From: Roseiarcus sp963770035
Lineage (GTDB): Bacteria; Pseudomonadota; Alphaproteobacteria; Rhizobiales; Beijerinckiaceae
DNA length: 64,000 nt
Direction: 5' to 3'
Assembly (NCBI GenBank): GCA_963770035.1
Contig: CAVYON010000002.1
Location: 1-64,000, forward strand
In this document: positions 57,292 to 64,000 of the stretch, one piece after another
How the letters are laid out: every line of letters begins with the position of its first letter
Numbering within the stretch: position 1 is the first letter of the stretch
Translations under genes and position numbers: made by a program
Notes under the pieces: generated by a model
The model's input: only the letters and a program-made list of their open reading frames with translations
Databases searched by the model: none
Told to the model about the DNA's origin: nothing

Positions 57292-58166
57292 GGGTGAGAC
57301 CCTGACCACAGCGGGTGGCCGAGCGCGGCGAGGCCCGCGCCCACAAGGCTTGCGCGGGGGCCGAAATGCGCCGGCCCGATCGCGACCGTACGCAGGTGCG
57401 GCGGCAGATGTCGTTTGAGAGTGCGGAGAATGATGGGCCCGAGCGCGTCGACGCTCTCGGCGAGACCGCCTGCTACGATCACGGAGCGGCTGCCGAGCAT
57501 AGCTATGGGGCCGGCGAGCGCGGCGCCGAGCGCGGCGCACGGCGTCTCCAGCTTTTCGCGAGCGGCTGCATCGCCGGCGCGCGCCGCCGCAATCAGCTCG
57601 CGTCCGTCGGCAAGACCGACGTCTCGTGCAATCGCGTCGAAGGCTGGTCCTGCAACATGGCGCTCGAGCCATCCATGGACGCTGTCGCCAGCGTCGAGCG
57701 GATCGGCGCACGCCCAGCCGAACGATGCCGCCGCGCCGCCAGAGCCGCGCACGATCCGTCCGTCCGCCAGCACCGCCGATCCGATGCCGGTGCCGATCGC
57801 GACGAGAATGGCGTCGTCGACGTCGCGGGCGGCGCCCAGGGCGGACTCGGCGAGGAGCGCGAAGTGGGCGTCGTTGCCGAGCGCGACGGCCACGTTCGGG
57901 AACAACCGACTCAAATCCTGACCGTCGAGATAGGGGAGGTTCGGGACCCATAAGCATGTGGTTCCGGAGGCGAGGCCTGGTATCGCCAACCCGATGTGCA
58001 GTGCGTTGTGCGCCGCGATCAGGTCTGAAACCGTGTTCCGAAAGCTCGCGAGGTCCGGTGGCGCCGGCCAGCGCCCGAGGACGTCGGCGGCGCCTTCGCG
58101 GCCGGCTTCAGCCAGGGAGGCGCGGAGGTTGGTTCCGCCAAGGTCGAAGCCCAAGGCGACGGTCAT
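57288..58166 (-). CDS. ROK-family sugar kinase lacking the zinc motif
   Basis: It encodes 292 residues. The nucleotide-binding opening is ALGFDLGGTNLRASLAEAG and the phosphate loop GTGIGSAVLADGRIVRGSGG; the sugar-binding Asp is in LGNDAHFALL. ROK kinases usually carry the zinc motif CxCGxxGC. Here that segment is AAASFGWACADPLDAGDSVHG, so the zinc site is absent. The likely role is phosphorylating N-acetylglucosamine or a related sugar after uptake. Its start (58166) overlaps the permease stop and its stop overlaps the GntR start. Confidence 0.85.
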   Translation of the reverse strand: MTVALGFDLGGTNLRASLAEAGREGAADVLGRWPAPPDLASFRNTVSDLIAAHNALHIGLAIPGLASGTTCLWVPNLPYLDGQDLSRLFPNVAVALGNDAHFALLAESALGAARDVDDAILVAIGTGIGSAVLADGRIVRGSGGAAASFGWACADPLDAGDSVHGWLERHVAGPAFDAIARDVGLADGRELIAAARAGDAAAREKLETPCAALGAALAGPIAMLGSRSVIVAGGLAESVDALGPIILRTLKRHLPPHLRTVAIGPAHFGPRASLVGAGLAALGHPLWSGSHP

Positions 58167-59035
58167 CCCTTGATTCCAGAGCTGACGATGCTGTCGACGA
58201 AGAAGCGCTGCAGGAACGCGAAGAGGACCAGAGGCGGGAGGACCGCCATCGTCGAGCCGGCCATCACCAGGTTCGTGTTCATGGCGCCCCTATTGTAGCT
58301 GAGGAGACGGCTAAGGCTGATGACGATCGGGTACTGATCCGTATGGCCCTGTAGCACTGTCAGCGGCCAAAGATAGCTGTTCCAGTGGTAGACGAAGGCG
58401 AACAAGGCGAGCGCCGCAATGGCGGGAGTCACGCTCGGCGCAACGATGAGGAACACGATTTGAAGCTCGGAGGCGCCATCCATCCGTCCTGCTTCGATCA
58501 GGTCATCCGGGACGCCGCGAATGAACTGGCGCAGGAGGAAGATGCCGAACGCATTGGCCAGGTTCGGCGCGATCACGCCGGCAAGCCCGCCATCGATGCG
58601 CAGATAGCCGACCAGCCTATAGAGCGGGATGAGGGTGACGATCGGCGGCAGGAACATGGTGGCGATCACCGCCGCAAAAAGGAGTTCCCGGCCGCGGAAG
58701 CTGTATTTGGCGAAGGCGAAGCCCGCGAGCAGGCTGGTGAGCAAGATGCCCGCCGTCGTTGTTGTCGCGATGATCGCCGAATTGAGGAACGACCGCCCTG
58801 CCTGAACGACGTCGGCCACTTTCGCATAAGCGTCGAGCGAGGGCGTCGCGGGAAACCAGACCGGAGGAGTTTGCATCGTCTCCGCGGGCGTCTTGAGACT
58901 GGTCAGCACCATCCAGGCGAGTGGAAAAGCGGCTGCGACGGAAACCGCGACGATCGCCGTGAGCAGCAACCAGTCCACGAGCTCCGGTGTTTTCACGAAC
59001 GGGCTGAAACGCGATCGCCAGACGGCAGCGCTCAT
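58163..59035 (-). CDS. ABC sugar transporter permease, second subunit
   Basis: From ATG 59035, overlapping the first permease stop by ATGA, it encodes 290 residues. Six transmembrane helices are apparent, from LVDWLLLTAIVAVSVAAAFPLAWMVLTSLKT to VMAGSTMAVLPPLVLFAFLQRFF. The cytoplasmic loop EAGRMDGASELQIVFLIVAP is the EAA motif that touches the ATPase. It is of the MalG/UgpE (carbohydrate) class. Its stop overlaps the ROK kinase start. The frame stays open upstream across the first permease. Confidence 0.9.
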   Translation of the reverse strand: MSAAVWRSRFSPFVKTPELVDWLLLTAIVAVSVAAAFPLAWMVLTSLKTPAETMQTPPVWFPATPSLDAYAKVADVVQAGRSFLNSAIIATTTTAGILLTSLLAGFAFAKYSFRGRELLFAAVIATMFLPPIVTLIPLYRLVGYLRIDGGLAGVIAPNLANAFGIFLLRQFIRGVPDDLIEAGRMDGASELQIVFLIVAPSVTPAIAALALFAFVYHWNSYLWPLTVLQGHTDQYPIVISLSRLLSYNRGAMNTNLVMAGSTMAVLPPLVLFAFLQRFFVDSIVSSGIKG

Positions 59036-59931
59036 GGCGCATCCTCCCAGCCGCGTCGCGCAAAGGCGAACAGCGCAACGATCGTCACGACCAGCGCAAG
59101 CATCAGCGTCACCGCCATCGCCGACCCGAGACCGCCCTGCGAGCGCTCGATGCCGACCCGGCGGATATGGTAGGTGAGCACGTTGGTGGCGCCGACCGGG
59201 CCGCCCTGAGTGATGAGAGCGACCGGCTCGAAGACCTGCACCGCATTGATAACGGCGATCACAGCCGAAAAGAGCAGCGTCCGGCGCAGTAGCGGCAGGG
59301 TCACATAAACAAAGCGCTGCAGGGGACCCGCGCCGTCGAGCCGCGCCGCCTCCAGAAGCGACGGCGGAATTTGCGTTAGCCCCGCGACTGCGAGCACCGT
59401 GAAGTAGCCGACCTGCTGCCAGACATTGAGGCCAACGATCGAGCCGAGCGCGGTATCCGGCGAGGACAGCCATCGTCCCGGAGGCAGTCCGACCCAGCCC
59501 AGCATCTCGTTGATCGGACCCTCGGTCGGCGAATACAGCTTGGACCACACGAGCGCCACGGCGATCATCGGCGTCATGTAGGTCGAAAACAGAATTGTGC
59601 GGAGCGTGACGCCGCCTCTCACCCGCCGCTGGTAGACCACGAGTCCAAGCGCCACGGACAGAGGAAGAATCACAGCGACCGACGCGATCGAGTAGACGGC
59701 CGTGTTGAACAGTGCGCCCTTGAAGTCTCGCCCGACTGAGGTCGATCCGAAGATCGCCAGGAAATTGTCGAACCCGACGAAGCGTGCCGTCTCGAACCCT
59801 GTCTCGGTCGACCAGTCCTGGAAGGCGAGCCAGATCGTAAGCGCCATTGGCGCGAACACGAAGACGCCGAGCAGCGATACGGCCGGCGACAGCATCACGA
59901 CGAGCGGCCGCGGCGAGATGAGCGCGCTCAT
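59032..59931 (-). CDS. ABC sugar transporter permease, first subunit
   Basis: It encodes 299 residues with about six transmembrane helices, opening VVMLSPAVSLLGVFVFAPMALTIWLAFQDW. The EAA loop is LLEAARLDGAGPLQRFVYVTLPLLRRT. It is of the MalF/UgpA class. It lies 118 bases after the binding-protein gene, and the second permease begins within its stop codon. It forms the channel with the second permease. Confidence 0.9.
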   Translation of the reverse strand: MSALISPRPLVVMLSPAVSLLGVFVFAPMALTIWLAFQDWSTETGFETARFVGFDNFLAIFGSTSVGRDFKGALFNTAVYSIASVAVILPLSVALGLVVYQRRVRGGVTLRTILFSTYMTPMIAVALVWSKLYSPTEGPINEMLGWVGLPPGRWLSSPDTALGSIVGLNVWQQVGYFTVLAVAGLTQIPPSLLEAARLDGAGPLQRFVYVTLPLLRRTLLFSAVIAVINAVQVFEPVALITQGGPVGATNVLTYHIRRVGIERSQGGLGSAMAVTLMLALVVTIVALFAFARRGWEDAP

Positions 59932-60049
59932 GTTCGTCTCGCGGAGGGGACGCGGTTACGCGCGCGGCGAGCGACGTTTCGCGCGCGCTCGGTCCTTTCA
60001 ATTCGCGCCACGATCATGCGTTCGCCTCGTCGGGGCGCCGCCGCGCGGT

Positions 60050-61342
60050 CTATTTCGCCGCCTTCGCGAGAATGGACACGGCGTCGGCTTGCGCCGCCGC
60101 AGCGGCGTTGGCCGCGCTCTCCTTGCCGAACTCGACGGCCTCGATGTGCTGCTGCAGCGCTTCGGAAAACTCCTGCCCGCCGAGCACCACCGGGAACGGA
60201 ACAGCAGAAGGCACGGCGGCAATGTAGGCTTTGAGGAACGGATCGTTCAGTTTGTCGGCGAACGCCGTGGCGTCCGACGTCCGCGACGGCAGAATGCCCA
60301 TCGAAACCAGGATCTCGGCCATCGCCGAGCCGCCGTTCGGTCCCGACTTTGGACCATTGAGCCAGGACAGGAAGTCCCACGCAGCCTTTTGCTCCGCCGG
60401 ACTCGCCTTGGCGTTGACCACGGTCATCCACGAATACGAGATCGAATGCGATTTGTCGCCGTGCGGCCCGACGGGGACGGGCGCGGTGCCGATCTCTTCA
60501 AACTTCGCGCCCATGCCGGATTTGAGCGCGCTCTCCCACCAGTTCGCCATAATGATCATGCCGGTCTTGCCCGACACGAAATTGTCGAGGAAGGGGCCGG
60601 TGGTGTTGGCGTCGGAGGTCCCCATCGAGGGATCGGACAGGCCGTCCTTCACCAGCTTTTCGTAGAGGCCAAAAGTTTCCTTGGCCGCCGGACTGTCGAG
60701 CTGCGGTTTACCGTCGGCGACGAGGCGCCCGCCGTTCGAGGCAAGCAGCGAGGCAAAGGGATGAATGACGCCCGCGGTCCACGAATTGATCAGACCAAAT
60801 CCTTGCTGGCCCTTGGCCTTGTCGGACAGCGCCTTGGCGTCGGCGACAAATTCGTCCCAGGTCGCCGGAGGGGTTTTGACGCCGGCGTCGGCGAACAGCT
60901 TTTTGTTGTAGTTGAGCGCGTAGACGTCGATCTCGTTCGGGAAGCCGTAGAGGACGCCGGCCGCCGACGAGGCGCCGACAATCCCGGCGGGCCAGTCGGC
61001 CTTGACTTCGGACCCCATCGCGTCGGGAATGGGCGCAAGGAGCATGTCCTTGGCCAGGTCGGGCAGCCAGGCGTTGTAGATGCTGGCCATGGTGGCGCCG
61101 CTCGAACCGCCGCCGGAGGCGCGCAACGTCGTCAAGAGGTCGCCGAACGGGACCGCCCGAAAGGCGATCGACACGTCAGGATGGTCCTTGGCGTAGGCGC
61201 TTGCCGCTTTCTCGAGCATGACCACGCTGTCCGGCGACCAATGCGTCAGATAGCTGAGACTGACCTTCTCGGCATAGGCGCTGAACGGCGTCAGGACCAC
61301 TGCCGTCAGCGCTGCCGCGGCGATCTTGGAGAGAGCGATCAT
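60050..61342 (-). CDS. Sugar ABC transporter substrate-binding protein
   Basis: From ATG 61342 (GGGAGG upstream) it encodes 430 residues. The signal peptide is SKIAAAALTAVVLTPFSAYA. It is a group 1 sugar-binding lobed protein: LSYLTHWSPDSVVMLEKAASAYAKDHPDVSI, AGVLYGFPNEIDVYALNYNKKLFADAG, then the aromatic ligand segment MANWWESALKSG. It should bind an amino sugar or short oligosaccharide in the periplasm. It heads the operon, divergent from nagA. The C-terminal AANAAAAAQADAVSILAKAAK is an Ala-rich helix. Confidence 0.9.
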   Translation of the reverse strand: MIALSKIAAAALTAVVLTPFSAYAEKVSLSYLTHWSPDSVVMLEKAASAYAKDHPDVSIAFRAVPFGDLLTTLRASGGGSSGATMASIYNAWLPDLAKDMLLAPIPDAMGSEVKADWPAGIVGASSAAGVLYGFPNEIDVYALNYNKKLFADAGVKTPPATWDEFVADAKALSDKAKGQQGFGLINSWTAGVIHPFASLLASNGGRLVADGKPQLDSPAAKETFGLYEKLVKDGLSDPSMGTSDANTTGPFLDNFVSGKTGMIIMANWWESALKSGMGAKFEEIGTAPVPVGPHGDKSHSISYSWMTVVNAKASPAEQKAAWDFLSWLNGPKSGPNGGSAMAEILVSMGILPSRTSDATAFADKLNDPFLKAYIAAVPSAVPFPVVLGGQEFSEALQQHIEAVEFGKESAANAAAAAQADAVSILAKAAK

Positions 61343-61452
61343 GGTGAAACCTCCCGGAGAAGCCCATGCGGCTGGGGGTCGAGCCACTTGCCGCAAATAG
61401 GTTATAACAACATAATCATTCGACCGTAAAGCGCCTTGGGACCCCATTCGCC
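61343..61452. promoter_or_regulatory. Shared regulatory region of the amino-sugar operon and nagA
   Basis: Both divergent units start here. The centre contains the 8-bp palindrome GTTATAAC (61401-61408), in an AT-rich patch that can serve as -10 for either direction. A GntR/HutC repressor would be expected to bind near it. The match to a published consensus is not exact. Confidence 0.45.
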
Positions 61453-62553
61453 ATGACATGCATCGAAGGCCAAGTGCTCACGCCGCAGGGCTTCCGCGCC
61501 GCGCGCGTATTGATCGAGGGTGGCCGCATCTGCGCAGTCGACGACGCGACTGACGTTCCGGACCGCATGATTCTCCCTGGCTTTATTGATCTTCACTGCC
61601 ATGGCGGCGGGGGAGCGGACGTCATGGACGCGGGGGAGTCGGCGAGAATTGTGGCGCGAACCCACGCGCGCGCCGGAACGACGGCCCTTCTGGCCACCAC
61701 CATGACGGCGCCGATCGGGGAGATCGAAAGCGCGCTCATCGCAGCCGATCGGGCGGCGCAAGATCCTCACTTGGAGGACGCCGCGATCCTGGGCGTACAT
61801 CTGGAGGGGCCTTTCATCAGCCGCAAGAAATTGGGAGCGCAGCCGGACTTCGTCCTCAAAGGCGACGTGACGCTGATGGAGCAGTTCATGCGGCTTGCAC
61901 GCATACGCGTCGTCACCTGTGCGCCCGAGGCCGACCCGGATGGCGCGCTTGCGCACTGGCTCTGCGCAAGCGATGTCCGCGTGCAGATGGGCCATACGGG
62001 GTGCGACTATGAGACTGCGTGCAAATGCTTTGCGAACGGCCAGCACGGTGTGACGCATCTCTTTAACGCCATGTCGCCGCTACAGCATCGGGCTCCAGGC
62101 GCGGTCGGCGCAGCCTTGGCCCACGCGCGTTACGCGGAACTCATCCCCGATCTTCTGCATGTGCATCCCGGCGCGATCCGCGTCGCACTTCGATCGATTC
62201 CGAACGTATACGCCGTGACCGATGCGACCGCCGCTTCGATGATGCCGGATGGCGCCTATCGGCTGGGGCGCCAGAAGGTCCGCAAATGCGACAACGGCGT
62301 ACGATTGGCGGACGGAACTCTGGCCGGCTCCTGTCTGACCATGCTGCAGGCCTTCCGCAATCTCGTCGCCGTCGGGCTCTCGATCGAGGAGGCCTCTCGA
62401 CGCACATCGACAATTGCTGCGGACTACCTTGGCCTTGAAGATCGAGGGCGGATCGTTGCCGGGGCCGTCGCCGACCTTATCGTTCTGAACAGCACGCTTG
62501 AGTTGACTTCGGTCTTTGTGAGGGGACACGCAATCGTAGCCCCCAAACAGTAG
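61453..62553 (+). CDS. nagA: N-acetylglucosamine-6-phosphate deacetylase
   Basis: It encodes 366 residues of the amidohydrolase superfamily. NagA removes acetate from N-acetylglucosamine-6-phosphate. Metal ligands are visible in GFIDLHCHGGGGADVMD, HLEGPFISR, QMGHTGCDY and THLFNAM. The catalytic Asp is in AVTDATAASM, and the substrate-closing loop is LAGSCLTMLQAF. It is divergent from the transporter cluster and probably shares its regulator. The deaminase NagB is not found next to it. Confidence 0.93.
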   Translation: MTCIEGQVLTPQGFRAARVLIEGGRICAVDDATDVPDRMILPGFIDLHCHGGGGADVMDAGESARIVARTHARAGTTALLATTMTAPIGEIESALIAADRAAQDPHLEDAAILGVHLEGPFISRKKLGAQPDFVLKGDVTLMEQFMRLARIRVVTCAPEADPDGALAHWLCASDVRVQMGHTGCDYETACKCFANGQHGVTHLFNAMSPLQHRAPGAVGAALAHARYAELIPDLLHVHPGAIRVALRSIPNVYAVTDATAASMMPDGAYRLGRQKVRKCDNGVRLADGTLAGSCLTMLQAFRNLVAVGLSIEEASRRTSTIAADYLGLEDRGRIVAGAVADLIVLNSTLELTSVFVRGHAIVAPKQ

Positions 62554-62602
62554 AACTCGTGCTGCAGTGTGATGTGACGGAATTCGCAGACGGCAGCCGA
62601 AG

Positions 62603-62658
62603 TGGCGCGCCCGGAGAGATTCGAACTCCCGACCCCCAAATTCGTAGTTTGACGGTCG
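62603..62658 (-). other. 3' half of tRNA-Arg(ACG), attachment site remnant
   Basis: Read on the minus strand this has an anticodon stem-loop (TCAAA-CTACGAA-TTTGG, anticodon ACG), a T arm (GGGAG-TTCGAAT-CTCTC) and an acceptor strand CGGGCGC-G-CCA ending at 62603. The D arm and 5' acceptor strand are missing; upstream sequence is unrelated. This is the displaced tRNA 3' half left at one end of an integrated element. The intact tRNA should lie at the far end, outside the window. Confidence 0.8.
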
Positions 62659-62746
62659 AACTTTTCTGGCACTTTCCACAAATTTCGGTCTGAACAGAAA
62701 TCCTGATTTATTTGCATTTTTTAGTTTTCTCTTGCATTCTGGTAAG

Positions 62747-62789
62747 CGATGGGGTTTTCTAATTCCTGCTTACCGACCGCTTACCGGTC
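62747..62789. repeat. Integrase arm-site-like GCTTACCG repeats
   Basis: GCTTACCGACCGCTTACCGG holds two copies of GCTTACCG eleven bases apart, and an inverted GGTAAGCG lies about 25 bases before them. They are between the tRNA fragment and the integrase and may be integrase arm-type or regulatory sites. The other bases of 62554-62806 hold no gene. Confidence 0.4.
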
Positions 62790-62806
62790 GAAACATTGGG
62801 GGCGGG

Positions 62807-64000
62807 ATGCCACAAGGGCGAATCACAAAACGAGCGGTCGACGCGCTCCAGTGTCCTGCCGGCAAAGATCGGGGCTTCCTATGGGATGACGCGCTCGCCG
62901 GCTTTGGCGTCGGCGCCTTTCCCACGGGGCGCAAGGTCTACGTCGCGCAATATCGCCAGAACGGGCGCTCGCGTCGCGTCACCATCGGCGAGCATGGGAG
63001 GCTAACCCCGGATGAGGCCCGTTCGCAGGCCAAGACGATCTTGGGAGCGGTCGAGACGGGCGCGGACCCCATCGAGGAACGCCGCGCCGCTCGCGCCGTG
63101 CGGACCTTCCGGGAGATGTCGGACGAATTCCTGCGCCTGCACGTCGCCACGAAGCGCAAGCGCCGCACGGGAGAGGAATACGAACGATTGCTGCGCCTCT
63201 ATGTGCTCCCGGCAATCGGAGCGCGCCGCGTCCTGGACGTACGGCGCACGGATATAGCGCGGCTACATGGGGCAATGGCCGCGACCCCGCGCGCTGCTAA
63301 TCACGCCTTGGCGCTCGTGTCCGCCGTCTGGAATTGGGCTGCGCGCCGGGACGAAGTGGCGCTCGCCGATAATCCTGCCAAAGGCATTGAACGCTACCCG
63401 GAGCAAGGGCGCGAGCGCTTCCTAACCTCGGATGAGCTGGGAAGGCTCGGCGCAGCGCTGGCGGAGGGCGAGACCGCGGGACTCGTCTATGAAGTGGACG
63501 AAGCCAAGGCGGGCGCGAAACACGCGCCAAAAGCTGATAAGCGGCGCGTGAAACTGGACCCCTTGGCCGTCGCTGCAATCAGATTGCTGATTTTGACCGG
63601 CGCTCGCCTTCGCGAAATTCTCGATGCGCGATGGTCGCAAGTCGACTTGGAGCGGGGCATCCTCTTCCTGCTGGACAGCAAGACTGGCCGCAAGCCGATC
63701 TATTTGAGCGCGGCGGCGCAAGCCGTCCTGGCTGGCCTGCCGCGCATCGAAGGCAATCCGCATATCATTGCGGGCGCGAAGGATGGAGCACCACGGGCGG
63801 ACTTAAAGAAGCCTTGGGCGGCCGTCCGGCGCGCCGCTGGTCTTGAAGGCGTCAGGCTTCACGATCTCCGCCACAGCTTCGCCAGCGTCGGCGCCGGCGC
63901 GTCTATGGGGCTCCCGATTATTGGTAAGCTGCTCGGGCATTCGCAGGCGGCTACGACGGCGCGTTATGCGCACCTCGACGCGGACCCGCTGCGGCGCGCC
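62807..64000 (+). CDS. Tyrosine recombinase (integrase), 3' end outside the window
   Basis: From ATG 62807, with GGGGGCGGG upstream, 398 codons are open to the window end. The start PQGRITKRAVDALQCPAGKDRGFLWDDALAGFGVGAFPTGRKVYV is the DUF4102-type arm-binding domain. The catalytic residues are Arg267 (TGARLREI), His352 and Arg355 (HDLRHS), His378 (LLGHSQ) and nucleophile Tyr387 (ARYAHL). It probably drives integration at tRNA-Arg, whose 3' half lies 150 bases to the left. An insert of charged residues (KAGAKHAPKADKRRVKL) precedes the first Arg. The cargo is beyond the window. Confidence 0.93.
   Translation, partial: MPQGRITKRAVDALQCPAGKDRGFLWDDALAGFGVGAFPTGRKVYVAQYRQNGRSRRVTIGEHGRLTPDEARSQAKTILGAVETGADPIEERRAARAVRTFREMSDEFLRLHVATKRKRRTGEEYERLLRLYVLPAIGARRVLDVRRTDIARLHGAMAATPRAANHALALVSAVWNWAARRDEVALADNPAKGIERYPEQGRERFLTSDELGRLGAALAEGETAGLVYEVDEAKAGAKHAPKADKRRVKLDPLAVAAIRLLILTGARLREILDARWSQVDLERGILFLLDSKTGRKPIYLSAAAQAVLAGLPRIEGNPHIIAGAKDGAPRADLKKPWAAVRRAAGLEGVRLHDLRHSFASVGAGASMGLPIIGKLLGHSQAATTARYAHLDADPLRRA

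Overview
This is a GC-rich stretch of an alphaproteobacterial chromosome, most likely Rhizobiales/Hyphomicrobiales (placement inferred from gene content, not from a marker phylogeny). The signs are haem synthesis genes of the Shemin (C4) type (hemA, hemC, hemE, hemF), a dimeric type-II NADP isocitrate dehydrogenase, a PEP-CTERM protein with the alphaproteobacterial tail motif, an HTH-RibB fusion, the mutY/dciA divergent pair, DUF6101, and interspersed palindromic repeats. No rRNA, intact tRNA or CRISPR array was seen.

Layout. 0-2.1 kb: a frameshifted CHAT protease and a frameshifted REP-associated (Y1) transposase with flanking repeats. 2.1-11.8 kb: housekeeping genes (ATP-grasp protein, HAD nucleotidase, mutY, dciA, dapF, acyltransferase-like membrane protein, TPR lipoprotein-type protein, ispE). 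12-17 kb: TetR regulator, DUF6101, a DsbD_2/SafE membrane protein and an AsmA protein. 17-24.6 kb: hemC, class II aldolase, a broken HTH protein, hemA, hemE, hemF, with a candidate small RNA divergent from hemC. 24.6-28.6 kb: aldo/keto reductase, lytic transglycosylase with SPOR domain, a hydrolase lacking its nucleophile, icd. 28.6-32.3 kb is an accessory patch: solitary C5 DNA methyltransferase with a ribbon-helix-helix protein, a ParE/Phd-type toxin-antitoxin locus, a nadD fragment and a HAF-repeat PEP-CTERM protein. 32.6-45 kb: HTH protein, palindromic repeats, M20 peptidase, alaS, deacetylase, GGDEF-EAL protein, HTH-RibBA, oxidoreductase. 45.4-54 kb: rhodanese, dnaA, DUF952, pyrD; then cdh, an exported isoaspartyl methyltransferase and a membrane spermidine-synthase-like protein. 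54.1-55.6 kb: a complete insertion sequence with a 4-bp target duplication. 55.7-62.6 kb: a translationally coupled amino-sugar uptake and catabolism cluster (binding protein, two permeases, ROK kinase, GntR regulator, SIS protein) divergent from nagA. From 62.6 kb: the 3' half of a tRNA-Arg(ACG) used as an attachment site, followed by a tyrosine integrase that runs off the window. This is the edge of an integrated element.

A striking property of the first 22 kb is a series of at least six apparent single-base insertions that break otherwise well conserved frames (CHAT, RAYT, dapF, the HTH gene twice, hemA). None was found in the genes from 22 to 64 kb. Since dapF and hemA are normally indispensable, base-calling errors are the simplest explanation, but real decay cannot be excluded for the accessory genes.
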